A stretch of DNA of 48,444 nt from Specibacter cremeus (GCF_003946885.1 NZ_RWKQ01000018.1:33574-82017), one strand, 5' to 3'; shown: positions 26,470 to 35,560, counted from the stretch's first letter. Numbers and translations are program-made. Notes: generated from the sequence alone by a model not told the origin.

Positions 26470-27417
26470 ATGTTCCAGCCACGACGCATCCCCGACTCGC
26501 TGTTCGCCGGCCCGTTTACGGTGGCCGAGGCGTGTGCCGCCAACATCAGCTATGGAAAGCTGCGGCACGCGGACGTCTTACGGCTCAGTCGGGGCATCAA
26601 GTCCATGAAGACCGAGGGCGATACGTCACTGGCGCTGTTGACCCGCCCCTACACGCTGGTCACCGGCTACTCCACGGCGTCCCACGCGACAGCGTTCGAG
26701 ATCTGGGAATTCCCGGGATTCCTACCCGGTGCCGGGGATCCTGGCATCCATATCGCGCGGCAGTTCCCGCACACCACGCCACGCAGGGTCGGCGTCGTTG
26801 GCCATCGAACCCAATTCTGGGATGACGAGGTCGAATTCCTGGACGGGTTGTGGATCACCACCCGGGTGCGCACCTGGCTGGATTGTGCTCGAAAAATGAG
26901 CATCGACGAACTCGTGGTGGTCGCCGACCATCTGTTGCGCATCCCCCGCCCCGCGTTCGAGGGCAGGACCCGCCCATACGCCACCTCCGACCAGCTGGCG
27001 GCCATGCTGGACCGGCACTGGGGAACCCCCGGCATCCGAAAAGCGCGCGAGGCCCTCGCCATGGCCCGGGTCGGCTCCGATTCCGCTCCTGAAACCCGGC
27101 TGCGCCTGGCCGTCGTGCGGGCCGGGCTGCCCGAGCCGGAACTGAACGTACCCACACGACTCGCCAACGGCGTCGAGCGTTCCCCCGACCAGGCGTTCCG
27201 CGACTACCGCGTGGCCGTCGAATATGAGGGAGACCACCATTCGGGCGCCGACCAGGTGGTCCGCGACATCACCCGCGACGAGGACTACCTGCATTCCGGC
27301 TGGTTGGTGGTGCGCATCTCCAAACGACACATGGCCAACGAGGCGCGACCGGCCGTCGACAAGATCGGCGAGGCGCTCCGCAGTCGCGGCTGGCCTCGCC
27401 GCGCGACCCATCTGTGA
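26470..27417 (+). CDS. DUF559 (Vsr-like endonuclease fold) domain protein with AbiEi-like N-terminus
   Basis: A 315-residue protein. The C-terminal part, VAVEYEGDHHSGADQVVRDI followed by DYLHSGWLVVRIS, carries the E-x(n)-D/H pattern of the DUF559 / very-short-patch-repair-like restriction-endonuclease fold. The N-terminal FAGPFTVAEACAANISYGKLRH resembles the winged-helix AbiEi-type antitoxin domain. Such proteins are common in actinobacteria and their function is unknown; defence or DNA repair is speculation. The start is ATG 26470; the longer upstream frame lacks a ribosome binding site. The stop codon lies within hairpin copy B, and copy A is just upstream, so the gene is flanked by homologous repeats. 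Confidence 0.75.
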   Translation: MFQPRRIPDSLFAGPFTVAEACAANISYGKLRHADVLRLSRGIKSMKTEGDTSLALLTRPYTLVTGYSTASHATAFEIWEFPGFLPGAGDPGIHIARQFPHTTPRRVGVVGHRTQFWDDEVEFLDGLWITTRVRTWLDCARKMSIDELVVVADHLLRIPRPAFEGRTRPYATSDQLAAMLDRHWGTPGIRKAREALAMARVGSDSAPETRLRLAVVRAGLPEPELNVPTRLANGVERSPDQAFRDYRVAVEYEGDHHSGADQVVRDITRDEDYLHSGWLVVRISKRHMANEARPAVDKIGEALRSRGWPRRATHL

Positions 27418-27475
27418 CGCAGTAAGTGCTGAGAATCAGCGAAATTTCAGCACTTACTGCGTCACAGATGGGTCG
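27404..27475. repeat. Long hairpin repeat, copy B
   Basis: A 31-nt stem with one mismatch (27404-27434 and 27445-27475) and a 10-base loop, sharing the CTGTGACGCAGTA/TGCTGA core with copy A. It begins inside the end of the DUF559 gene and stops one base before the end of the convergent PucR gene, so it probably terminates both. Confidence 0.85.
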
Positions 27476-27476
27476 G

Positions 27477-29189
27477 TCAGCGGGAGCGTGTGGCGTCCCA
27501 CGCCATGAGGGCCGCGTGCAGCCCGGCGATGACCTCGCCGTCAGCCAGGTCCAGGGCCAGCAGACCGGAAATGGTGTCCAGCCGCTCATAGAACACGGAC
27601 CGGGACACGTGGCTGGCGCCGGCCGCGAGGGTCCTGTTCCCGGGGTGGGCCAGGTATGCGCGCAACACGGCGACCAGGTCCGTGCTGTGCGCCGCGTCGT
27701 GGTCCAGCAGCACGCCCAGGCTCTGCTCCAGGAACTGCTGCAGCCTTGGGTCGTCGCGTAACTGGCCCAGCAGCCGGCGCAGCCGGTGCCCTTCCAGCCG
27801 GCCCACGACGCCGTTCGCCGTGGCGGCCCCGCCGCCGCTCGGCAGCACGTCGAGGGCCTCCTGCAGTGACCCGGCCAGTCCGGCCACCCCGGCCACGACC
27901 GCCCCCACGGCCATTTTCCAAGTGACAATATTGCCGGTGACAGTCTTCCCGCCGGGAGCGGGTTCACTGCCGGCCAGGGTCCACAGCCGGTCGCCGAACG
28001 CGTCCACGGCCGCCTCGGCGGGCGGCCGGCCGGGTCCGGGCGCCGGCACCGACAAGGCCACCAGCAGGACGGTTCCGCCGCCGCGCACGGCCACGCTCGA
28101 CACCGCACCCAGCCCCATCGACCGGGCCAGGCGTGTCACCTCGGCCGGTGTCATGCGACCGGACGAGGCGCCGCCGTCGCCCGGGACCGACATCGCGAGG
28201 CCGCACAGCCGGCGTCCCGTGACCGGCAGCCCCATGGCTTCGAAGCGCGAGCGCAGCGCCGATTCGCTGCGATAGCGGCCCTGCAGCAGGGACTCGATGA
28301 GCCAATGCTGCCCGGCGCGGATCCAGTGGTCGGCGCCGCCGTCGGCCAGCCTGCTCAGGGAAAGCGCGACGGCGGCCTGCTCCAGTACCAGCGCCCGTCC
28401 CGCCGGGTGGGGGTCGCCGGCGAACGCGACCAGGTGCCCCCACCGGGTGCCGCGCGCCTCGACGGGCGTGACCAGCCACCCCTCGGGTCCGAGCAGGACC
28501 GTCCGGGCGCCGGGGTCCACCGGGCGGGCCCGGTGCGCCGCGCGCGACCTGCCCTCCCAGCCGTCCAGGAGGGCGTCCTCGGCGCGGCCGACGGCCTCGA
28601 ATGTGACGACCTGGTGCGCCATGTCCTCCAGGACGACCGGGCAGCCGAGGACCTGGCCCAGCTGCGCCACGATGTAGTCGGCGGGCGCGCCGCGCAGGCT
28701 CAGCCCCGTGAACAGTGCGTGCACCTCGTCGCGGGCGCGCAGGGCCGCCAGCTGGTCGGCCATGATCCGCCCGTGCACGGCCTCGGTCACGGCCACGAAC
28801 TTCACCCGGTGCGCCAGCACGACCAGGGGCAGGCCGTGGCGCGCGCAGTGTTCCACGAGTGGCGCCGGCACGGTCTGGTACCGGGTGCCGAGTTCCAACA
28901 CCAGGCCGGCCACGTCGGCGGCGGCCAGCTCGGCGATGTACCCGGCCATCCAGCCCTCGCCGGCCGGCCAGCCCACCCCCGTGGCCAGCAGCAGCTCCTG
29001 CCCGTCCAGCAGTCCGGCAATCTCCCGGGCCTCCACGACATGCACCCACCTGACGGCCCTGTCCAGGTTCCCGGCGCCGGCCAGCACGGTGGCCCCCGCC
29101 AGCACGGGCAGGGCCAGCACCTCGGCCACCGTGGGCAGCGCCGGACGATCTGTCCGGAAATCCGCCGAATTCCGGTTGGCTGTCCTCAT
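27477..29189 (-). CDS. PucR-family transcriptional regulator
   Basis: A 570-residue regulator. The N-terminal PucR domain (about 10-130) shows VAEVLALPVLAGATVLAG, RAVRWVHVVEAREIAGLLDGQELLLATG and GLVLELGTRYQTVP. A central GGDEF-like/CdaR region follows. The C-terminal PucR helix-turn-helix (HTH_30, about 495-560) includes LRAYLAHPGNRTLAAGASHVSRSVFYERLDTI. PucR proteins control purine, GABA or polyamine catabolism. This one is divergent from the semialdehyde-dehydrogenase operon, which is its likely target. The start at 29189 is set by AAGGAGG four bases upstream; the frame is open further but without a ribosome binding site. Confidence 0.85.
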   Translation of the reverse strand: MRTANRNSADFRTDRPALPTVAEVLALPVLAGATVLAGAGNLDRAVRWVHVVEAREIAGLLDGQELLLATGVGWPAGEGWMAGYIAELAAADVAGLVLELGTRYQTVPAPLVEHCARHGLPLVVLAHRVKFVAVTEAVHGRIMADQLAALRARDEVHALFTGLSLRGAPADYIVAQLGQVLGCPVVLEDMAHQVVTFEAVGRAEDALLDGWEGRSRAAHRARPVDPGARTVLLGPEGWLVTPVEARGTRWGHLVAFAGDPHPAGRALVLEQAAVALSLSRLADGGADHWIRAGQHWLIESLLQGRYRSESALRSRFEAMGLPVTGRRLCGLAMSVPGDGGASSGRMTPAEVTRLARSMGLGAVSSVAVRGGGTVLLVALSVPAPGPGRPPAEAAVDAFGDRLWTLAGSEPAPGGKTVTGNIVTWKMAVGAVVAGVAGLAGSLQEALDVLPSGGGAATANGVVGRLEGHRLRRLLGQLRDDPRLQQFLEQSLGVLLDHDAAHSTDLVAVLRAYLAHPGNRTLAAGASHVSRSVFYERLDTISGLLALDLADGEVIAGLHAALMAWDATRSR

Positions 29190-29242
29190 CCTGCCTCCTT
29201 GAAACGGTGCGAGTATCGGTTGTGGAAAGCCTATCGCGCCGA

Positions 29243-29300
29243 CCGGACGGAATGTCCGGCCGTACCACCACGGCCGTACCACCACAGCCGCACCAGCACA
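29243..29300. promoter_or_regulatory. Operator-like region in the PucR / mmsA divergent gap
   Basis: An inverted repeat CCGGAC-N5-GTCCGG (29243-29259) is followed immediately by three 14-bp tandem units, GCCGTACCACCACG, GCCGTACCACCACA and GCCGCACCAGCACA (29259-29300). The three units end 17 bases before the mmsA ATG. Cooperative regulator binding is a reasonable guess. Confidence 0.5.
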
Positions 29301-29317
29301 CAGGAGAGCATCAACCT

Positions 29318-30802
29318 ATGGAACTGATCCCGCACTTCATCGCCGGCGCCGAGAACCCGTCCGGCGAACGCCGCGGACCCGTGTTCAACCCCGCCACCGG
29401 GGAACAGCACCGCGAGGTGGCGTTCGCCTCGACCGCCCTGGTCAACGAGGCCATCGCGGCCGCCGCGGCGGCGCTGCCGGCCTGGCGGGCAACGTCGCTG
29501 ACGAAGCGCGCGGACGTGTTCTTCAACCTGCGCACGCTGTTGAAGTCGCGCACCACCGAGTTGTCCGCCATCGTCACGAGCGAGCACGGCAAGGTCCTCT
29601 CCGACGCCGCCGGCGAGGTGGCCCGCGGCCTGGAGAACGTCGAATTCGCCGCCGGCCTCATGCACCTGCTCAAGGGTGAGCGGGACGAGCAGGTGTCCAC
29701 GAACATCGACGTGCACAGCATCAAGCAACCCGTCGGCGTCGTCGGCGCCATCACGCCGTTCAACTTCCCCGTCATGGTGCCGCTGTGGATGATCGCCAGC
29801 GCCATCGCCTGCGGCAACACGGTGGTCCTCAAGCCCAGCGAGAAGGACCCGTCCGCCGCCGTGTTCCTCGCCAAGCTGTTCCAGGAGGCCGGGCTGCCCG
29901 ACGGGGTGCTCAACGTGGTGCACGGCGACAAGGAGGCCGTCGACGCGATCCTCGACAACCCCACCGTCAAGGCCGTCAGCTTCGTCGGCTCCACCCCGAT
30001 CGCCCGCTCCATCTACCAGCGGGCCGCCGCCAACGGCAAGCGCGTCCAGGCCCTCGGCGGCGCCAAGAACCACATGATGGTGCTGCCCGACGCCGACCTC
30101 GGCGCCGCGGCCGACGCTGCCGTGTCCGCCGCCTACGGCTCCGCCGGCGAGCGCTGCATGGCCGTGAGCGTCGTCGTCGCCGTCGGCGACATCGCCGACG
30201 ACCTGGTCGGGGCCATCAAGGAGCGCCTCGGCGGCCTGAAGATCGGCGCCGGCACCGAGTCCGACACCGACATGGGCCCGCTGATCACCCGCGAGCACCG
30301 CGACAAGGTGGCCGGCTACGTGGCCGGGGCCGCCGCCGAGGGCGCCGTCGTCATCGCCGACGGACGCGAGACGCTCGTCGACGGGGACGGGTTCTTCATC
30401 GGCGTGACGCTGCTTGACCACGTCCTGCCGCACATGGACGTCTACAAGGACGAGATCTTCGGCCCGGTGCTCTCCGTGGTGCGCGCCGAGACGTACGACC
30501 AGGCGATCGAGCTGATCAACTCGAACCAGTTCGGCAACGGCGCCGCGATCTTCACGCGCGACGGCGGCGCGGCCCGCACGTTTGAATTCGACGTCGAGGC
30601 CGGCATGGTCGGCGTCAACGTGCCCGTCCCGGTGCCGGTCGGCGCGTTCTCGTTCGGAGGCTGGAAGGACTCGCTGTTCGGCGACGCGCACATCTACGGC
30701 CCGGAAAGCGTGCACTTCTACACGCGCAGCAAGGTCGTCACGACCCGGTGGGCCGACCCGTCCACGTCCCGCATCGACCTCGGCTTCCCGAGCAACTCCT
30801 AG
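29318..30802 (+). CDS. mmsA: CoA-acylating methylmalonate/malonate-semialdehyde dehydrogenase
   Basis: A 494-residue member of the aldehyde dehydrogenase family. The nucleophile lies in SAGERCMAVSVVV. The position of the general-base Glu is replaced in LGGAKNHMMVLPDAD, a hallmark of the MMSDH group that releases acyl-CoA. TPFNFPVMVPLWM is the cofactor strand. It converts malonate or methylmalonate semialdehyde plus CoA and NAD+ to acetyl- or propionyl-CoA and CO2. Beside an omega-aminotransferase and polyamine genes, malonate semialdehyde from beta-alanine is the likely substrate. CAGGAG lies before the ATG. Confidence 0.9.
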   Translation: MELIPHFIAGAENPSGERRGPVFNPATGEQHREVAFASTALVNEAIAAAAAALPAWRATSLTKRADVFFNLRTLLKSRTTELSAIVTSEHGKVLSDAAGEVARGLENVEFAAGLMHLLKGERDEQVSTNIDVHSIKQPVGVVGAITPFNFPVMVPLWMIASAIACGNTVVLKPSEKDPSAAVFLAKLFQEAGLPDGVLNVVHGDKEAVDAILDNPTVKAVSFVGSTPIARSIYQRAAANGKRVQALGGAKNHMMVLPDADLGAAADAAVSAAYGSAGERCMAVSVVVAVGDIADDLVGAIKERLGGLKIGAGTESDTDMGPLITREHRDKVAGYVAGAAAEGAVVIADGRETLVDGDGFFIGVTLLDHVLPHMDVYKDEIFGPVLSVVRAETYDQAIELINSNQFGNGAAIFTRDGGAARTFEFDVEAGMVGVNVPVPVPVGAFSFGGWKDSLFGDAHIYGPESVHFYTRSKVVTTRWADPSTSRIDLGFPSNS

Positions 30803-30830
30803 CCCCGGCCAGTAGAAGGAGCACCACGCC

Positions 30831-32225
30831 ATGACCGAGACCATGACCCCCGACACGGCGGCCGCCGTGGACCAGGCCGCCGTAGACCCGGGCGCCGAGG
30901 CGCGCGTCCGGCACAACGACCGCGCGCACGTGCTGCACTCCTGGTCCGCCCAGGCCGCCATCAATCCACTGCCCGTGGCCGGCGGCGCCGGATCCACGTT
31001 CTGGGACTACCAGGGCAACAGCTACCTGGACTTCGGCGCCCAGCTGGTGAACCTGAACCTGGGCCACCAGCACCCCGACCTGGTCCGCGCCATCACGGAG
31101 CAGGCCGGCAGGCTGGCCACGATCGCGCCGGGGTTCGCCAACGACGTGCGCGGCGAGCTGGCCGCGCTGATCGCGGCGAAGGCGCCCGGCACGCTGAACA
31201 AGGTGTTCTTCACCAACGGCGGCGCGGAGGCCAACGAGAACGCCGTCCGCATGGCGCGCGCCTACACGGGCAAGTCGAAGATCCTCTCGCAGTACCGCTC
31301 GTACCACGGCGCAACGTCCACGGCCATGGCGCTCACGGGCGATCCGCGCCGTTGGGCCAACGAGCACGGCGGCGCGAACGTGGCGCACTTCTTCGGCCCG
31401 TACCAGTACCGTTCCGCGTTCCACGCCGGGACGCCGGAGGAGGAATGCGCCCGGGCGCTGGAGCACCTGGAGAACGTGATCGTGCTCGAGGGCGCGTCCA
31501 CGATCGCGGCCGTCATCATCGAGACGGTCGTGGGCACCAACGGCATCCTCGTCCCGCCGGCCGGTTACCTGCCGGGTGTGCGGGCCCTGTGTGACAAGTA
31601 CGGGATCGTGTACATCGCGGACGAGGTCATGGCCGGGTTCGGCCGCATCGGCGAATGGTTCGCCGTGGACGCGTTCGGCGTCGTGCCCGATCTCATCTCG
31701 TTCGCGAAGGGCGTCAACTCCGGCTATGTGCCGCTGGGCGGCGTCGTCATCTCCGACGCCATCGCCGCCACATTTGACGACGTGGCGTTCCCGGGCGGGC
31801 TGACCTATTCCGGCCACCCGCTGGCGTGCGCCCCCGGCGTGGCCACGTTCGAGGTGTTCGAGCGGGACGGCATCCTGGCCCACGTCCGCGACCTGGGCTC
31901 CCGGGTCATTGCCCCGACCGTGGCCCGCTGGGTCGAGGAGCACCCCAGCCTCGGCGAGGCGCGCGGCGTCGGGCTCTTCTGGGCACTGGAGCTGGTGCGC
32001 AACAAGGAAACACGCGAGCCGCTGGTGCCGTTCAACGCCGGCGGCGCGGCCGCCGCGCCCATGGGCGACGTCGTCGCGGCCTGCAAGGCCCGCGGTGTGT
32101 GGCCCATGACGAACAACAACCGCATCCACCTCTGCCCGCCGCTGGTCATCACCGAGGACGAGCTGCGCCGGGGCCTGGCCGCGATCGAGGAAGCCATCAC
32201 CGTGGCCGACGGGTTCGTGCGCTAA
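30831..32225 (+). CDS. Class III aminotransferase (omega-amino acid:pyruvate type)
   Basis: A 464-residue PLP enzyme. NKVFFTNGGAEANENAVRMAR is the phosphate-cup region. YIADEVMAGFGRIGEWFA contains the PLP-nitrogen Asp, and LISFAKGVNSGYVPLGG carries the Schiff-base Lys. The EVMAGFGR and SYHGATSTAMALTG motifs match beta-alanine/omega-amino-acid:pyruvate transaminases. It would form malonate semialdehyde for MmsA, 28 bases upstream in the same operon. AGAAGGAG precedes the ATG at 30831. Confidence 0.85.
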   Translation: MTETMTPDTAAAVDQAAVDPGAEARVRHNDRAHVLHSWSAQAAINPLPVAGGAGSTFWDYQGNSYLDFGAQLVNLNLGHQHPDLVRAITEQAGRLATIAPGFANDVRGELAALIAAKAPGTLNKVFFTNGGAEANENAVRMARAYTGKSKILSQYRSYHGATSTAMALTGDPRRWANEHGGANVAHFFGPYQYRSAFHAGTPEEECARALEHLENVIVLEGASTIAAVIIETVVGTNGILVPPAGYLPGVRALCDKYGIVYIADEVMAGFGRIGEWFAVDAFGVVPDLISFAKGVNSGYVPLGGVVISDAIAATFDDVAFPGGLTYSGHPLACAPGVATFEVFERDGILAHVRDLGSRVIAPTVARWVEEHPSLGEARGVGLFWALELVRNKETREPLVPFNAGGAAAAPMGDVVAACKARGVWPMTNNNRIHLCPPLVITEDELRRGLAAIEEAITVADGFVR

Positions 32226-32240
32226 AACCCTTTACAAGTT

Positions 32241-32280
32241 CGAAATACGTTGTAGACTCGAATTACTACTTCGTATTCCG
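32241..32280. promoter_or_regulatory. 40-bp imperfect dyad, candidate operator
   Basis: The outer 15 bases of each half match at 12 positions: CGAAATACG against CGTATTCCG, and GTAG against CTAC. It lies in a relatively AT-rich patch between the aminotransferase and dehydrogenase genes. An AsnC/Lrp- or PucR-type operator for a second, internal promoter is possible. Confidence 0.4.
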
Positions 32281-32297
32281 TGGCAGTGTATCTTTTT

Positions 32298-32334
32298 GCA
32301 GTGGCCCGGAATCCCCAGGATTCCGGGCCACTGC
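32298..32334. terminator. Hairpin, perfect 17-bp stem
   Basis: GCAGTGGCCCGGAATCC (32298-32314) pairs exactly with 32318-32334 around three bases. Lying between two co-oriented genes, it may partly terminate or stabilise the polyamine transcript. Confidence 0.6.
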
Positions 32335-32392
32335 CGTCCTGCGGTCGTTTCCCGGCGTTTCGACGGCGGCCGCCCCACTCCCGAAGGCACCC

Positions 32393-33832
32393 ATGACTCC
32401 CACCATGCTTGACAACCCCGGCCTGTTCATCGACGGCGTGTTCACCCCGGCCGCGGCCGGGCGCACGTCCGCGGTCATCAACCCGTCGACCGGGCGCGAG
32501 ATCGCCCGGGTCGCCGTGGCGGACGCGGACGACGTCGACCGCGCCTACGCCGCCGCCCGCACCGCCGCGCGCGGCTGGGGCCGGACGACCCCGGCCGAGC
32601 GGGCGACGGCGCTGCTGCGCCTGGCCGACCTGCTCGAGGAACACGCCGAGGAGCTCATCGAGCTCGAGGCGGCCCAGACCGGCCAGCCGTACGAGATGAT
32701 CGCCACCGAACAGGTGCCGCCCAGCGCCGACCAGCTGCGCTTCTTCGCGGGCGCCGCCCGCACCATGGACGGCTCCGCCGCCGGCGAGTACGTGGCCAAC
32801 CGGACCTCGTTCATCCGGCGCGAGCCGATCGGCGTCGTCGGCCAGGTCACGCCGTGGAACTACCCGCTCATGATGGCCGTGTGGAAGATCGGCCCGGCCC
32901 TGGCCGGCGGCAACACGATCGTGCTCAAGCCCTCCGACACCACGCCGTTGACCACGCTGAAGCTGGCCGAATTGGCCGGCCGCGTGTTGCCGGCCGGCGT
33001 GCTGAACGTCGTCACGGGGGACCGGGACACCGGACGGGCCGTCGTCGAACACGCCGCCCCCGAACTGGTGTCCATCACCGGCAGCGTCCGGGCCGGCATG
33101 GAGGTGGCCAAGTCCGCCGCCGGCGACCTCAAGCGCACGCACCTGGAGCTCGGCGGCAAGGCGCCCGTGCTGGTCTTCGCCGACGCCGACCTGGACAAGG
33201 CGGTGGCGACCATCGCCATGGCGGGGCTGTTCAACGCCGGGCAGGACTGCACGGCCTCCACCCGCGTGCTCGTCGCCGCGGAGATCCATGACGAGTTCGC
33301 CGCCGCGCTGGCCGCCGAGGCCGCCCGCTACACGGTCGGCGGGCCGGACGAGCGCGCCGATATGGGCCCGTTGAACAACGCCGCCCAGCTGGCCCGCGTG
33401 GCCGCCGTCGTCGACGCCCTGCCTATGCACGCCCGCGTGCTCACCGGCGGCAAGGCGATCGACCGCGAGGGTTACTTCTTCGAGCCGACGGTCGTCGCCG
33501 GCCTCAAACAGTCGGACGCGGCCGTGCAGGAGGAGATCTTCGGCCCGGTCATCACGATCCAGTCGTTCGACTCCGAGGAACAGGCCGTGGAGTGGGCCAA
33601 CGATGTCGCCTACGGGCTCTCCTCCAGCGTGTGGACCCGCGACGTGGCCCGGGCCATGGACATCAGCCGGCAGCTGGACTTCGGTGCCGTGTGGATCAAC
33701 GACCACATCACCATCAGCGCCGAACTGCCGCATGGCGGGTTCAAGCATTCGGGCCACGGCAAGGACATGTCCGTGTATGCCGTGGAAGACTACACGCGCA
33801 TCAAGCACGTCATGGTGAACCTTGAACGGTAG
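32393..33832 (+). CDS. Gamma-aminobutyraldehyde-type aldehyde dehydrogenase
   Basis: A 479-residue NAD+-dependent aldehyde dehydrogenase. VTPWNYPLMMAVWK is the cofactor motif. The catalytic Glu is in LELGGKAPVLVF and the Cys in FNAGQDCTASTRV. VWINDHITISAELPHGGFKHSGHGKD is the C-terminal signature of the aminobutyraldehyde/betaine-aldehyde branch (PatD/YdcW-like). It would oxidise 4-aminobutanal from putrescine to GABA, and possibly 3-aminopropanal to beta-alanine. GAAGG precedes the ATG at 32393. A 167-base gap with a dyad and a hairpin separates it from the previous gene. Confidence 0.85.
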   Translation: MTPTMLDNPGLFIDGVFTPAAAGRTSAVINPSTGREIARVAVADADDVDRAYAAARTAARGWGRTTPAERATALLRLADLLEEHAEELIELEAAQTGQPYEMIATEQVPPSADQLRFFAGAARTMDGSAAGEYVANRTSFIRREPIGVVGQVTPWNYPLMMAVWKIGPALAGGNTIVLKPSDTTPLTTLKLAELAGRVLPAGVLNVVTGDRDTGRAVVEHAAPELVSITGSVRAGMEVAKSAAGDLKRTHLELGGKAPVLVFADADLDKAVATIAMAGLFNAGQDCTASTRVLVAAEIHDEFAAALAAEAARYTVGGPDERADMGPLNNAAQLARVAAVVDALPMHARVLTGGKAIDREGYFFEPTVVAGLKQSDAAVQEEIFGPVITIQSFDSEEQAVEWANDVAYGLSSSVWTRDVARAMDISRQLDFGAVWINDHITISAELPHGGFKHSGHGKDMSVYAVEDYTRIKHVMVNLER

Positions 33833-33883
33833 CGACCCGGCAATGCACTGCTCCCCACCCAAGCATCCCTCTGGAAGGACCCC

Positions 33884-35551
33884 ATGACCGCCGACCTGCT
33901 CATCCACTCCGCCCGCATCTTCGACGGGCGCACGCTCCTCGGGGATGCGACCGCCGTCGCCGTCGCCGACGGCGTCATCACGGCCGTCGGCAGCACCCGG
34001 GATCTGCTGTCGTCGCACGGGGACGCGGCCCGGGTGCTCGACGCCGGCGGGAACCTGCTGTGCCCCTCGTTCACGGACGCGCACGTGCACCCGATCATGG
34101 GCGGCTACGAGATGGGCCAGTGCGACCTGTCCGGGGCGGCCGACGCGGACGCATGCCTGGCCCTCATCGGCGCCTACGCCACCGCCAACCCCGACCTCGA
34201 CTGGATCTCGGGCGGCGGCTGGCGCATGCCGCACTTCGACGGCGGCAACCCCACGGCCGACCTGCTGGAGCGTGTTGCGCCGGACCGGGCCGTCTACCTG
34301 ATCAACGCCGACCACCACGGCGCCTGGGTCTCGCCCGAGGCGCTGCGCCGCGCCGGCATCACCGCCGCCACGCCGGATCCGGCCGACGGGCGCATCGACC
34401 GGGACGCGGACGGCCGCCCCACGGGCACGCTGCAGGAGGGCGCCATGGACCTGGTCGGCTCGCTCCTGCCGGCGCCCACGGACGGGCAGTACACCGCTGC
34501 CCTGCACCGCGCCCAGGCCTACCTGCACACGCTGGGCATCACCGGCTGGCAGGACGCGATCGTGGGCGCCTACGCCGGCCACCGGGACACCACCGACACG
34601 TACCTGGCCGCGCAGGCCGACGGGTCGCTTGACGCCCGCGTCACCGGGGCGTTGTGGCTGGACCGCGGCCTGACCCTCGACGGGGTCCAGGACGCGGTCG
34701 CGGCGCTGGTGGCCCGGCGCGAGCGGATCGCCGCGGCGCCATCGGGCCCCCGGGGCCGGTTCACGGCGAACACGATCAAGATCATGGTCGACGGCGTCGC
34801 CGAGTCGGAGACGGCGGCGCTGAAGGAGCCCTACCTGGATCGCTGCGGCCATGCCGGTGACCACAGCGGCACGTCCCATTTCGCGCCCGAGGTGCTCACC
34901 GCCGTCGTCCGCGCCCTGGCGCTGGCCGGCTTCCAATTGCACTTCCACACGATCGGCGACCGGGCCCTGGCGGAGGCGCTCGACGCACTCGAGGCCGCCC
35001 GGGATGCCGGGGACGACGGCGCGGCGCGGCACCACATCGCGCACCTGCAGCTCGTCGACCCCGCCGACGTGGCCCGGATGGCCGCGCTCGGCGTGACCGC
35101 CAACCTGCAGGCGTTGTGGGCGTGCAACGACGACGCCATGACGGAGCTCACCGTTCCGATCCTGGGCGCGGAGCGGGCGGGCCACCAGTACCCGTTCGGG
35201 GACTTCCTGAGGGCCGGGCTGCCGCTGGCCATGGGGTCCGACTGGCCGGTGTCCACGCCGGACCCGTGGCAGGCCATCCATGTGGCCGTGAACCGGACGC
35301 CGCCGGGGAAGGACTCGGCCGCGCCGCTGCTGCCCGCGCAGGCCCTGACGCTGGGGCAGGCGCTGGCCGCGTACACGTCCGGCTCGGCGCGCGTCACGCA
35401 CCACGACGACGCCGGCGGCATCGCCCCGGGCCGGCGGGCCGATATTGTGGTGCTGGACGCGGATCCCTTCGCCCTGCCCGCGCGGCGGCTGTGCGAAGTG
35501 GCCGCCCGGATGACCGTGTTTGCCGGAAAAGTGGTGTATGCCAAGGAATAG
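33884..35551 (+). CDS. YtcJ-like metal-dependent amidohydrolase
   Basis: A 555-residue amidohydrolase-superfamily enzyme. FTDAHVHPI provides the HxH metal ligands, FHTIGDRALAEALD the His of strand 6, and MGSDWPVSTPDP the catalytic Asp. The C-terminus, GGIAPGRRADIVVLD, is typical of the YtcJ/NfdA (N-substituted formamide deformylase) branch. It is cytosolic, and the amide substrate is unknown. The genomic setting suggests an N-acyl or formamide derivative of a polyamine; this is inference. AAGGAC lies upstream. The AsnC gene follows ten bases after the stop. Confidence 0.85.
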   Translation: MTADLLIHSARIFDGRTLLGDATAVAVADGVITAVGSTRDLLSSHGDAARVLDAGGNLLCPSFTDAHVHPIMGGYEMGQCDLSGAADADACLALIGAYATANPDLDWISGGGWRMPHFDGGNPTADLLERVAPDRAVYLINADHHGAWVSPEALRRAGITAATPDPADGRIDRDADGRPTGTLQEGAMDLVGSLLPAPTDGQYTAALHRAQAYLHTLGITGWQDAIVGAYAGHRDTTDTYLAAQADGSLDARVTGALWLDRGLTLDGVQDAVAALVARRERIAAAPSGPRGRFTANTIKIMVDGVAESETAALKEPYLDRCGHAGDHSGTSHFAPEVLTAVVRALALAGFQLHFHTIGDRALAEALDALEAARDAGDDGAARHHIAHLQLVDPADVARMAALGVTANLQALWACNDDAMTELTVPILGAERAGHQYPFGDFLRAGLPLAMGSDWPVSTPDPWQAIHVAVNRTPPGKDSAAPLLPAQALTLGQALAAYTSGSARVTHHDDAGGIAPGRRADIVVLDADPFALPARRLCEVAARMTVFAGKVVYAKE

Positions 35552-35560
35552 GAGCCGTTC

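Noticed and set aside
26342-27475. Could the two hairpins be a CRISPR or integron attC pair?
   Set aside because: Only two copies exist, about 1 kb apart, with a protein gene between. There are no spacers, cas genes or integrase, and the arms are long perfect inverted repeats unlike attC sites.
29259-29300. Three 14-bp repeats considered as a minimal iteron-type origin
   Set aside because: No replication initiator gene or AT-rich unwinding region is nearby, and the setting is a divergent promoter.
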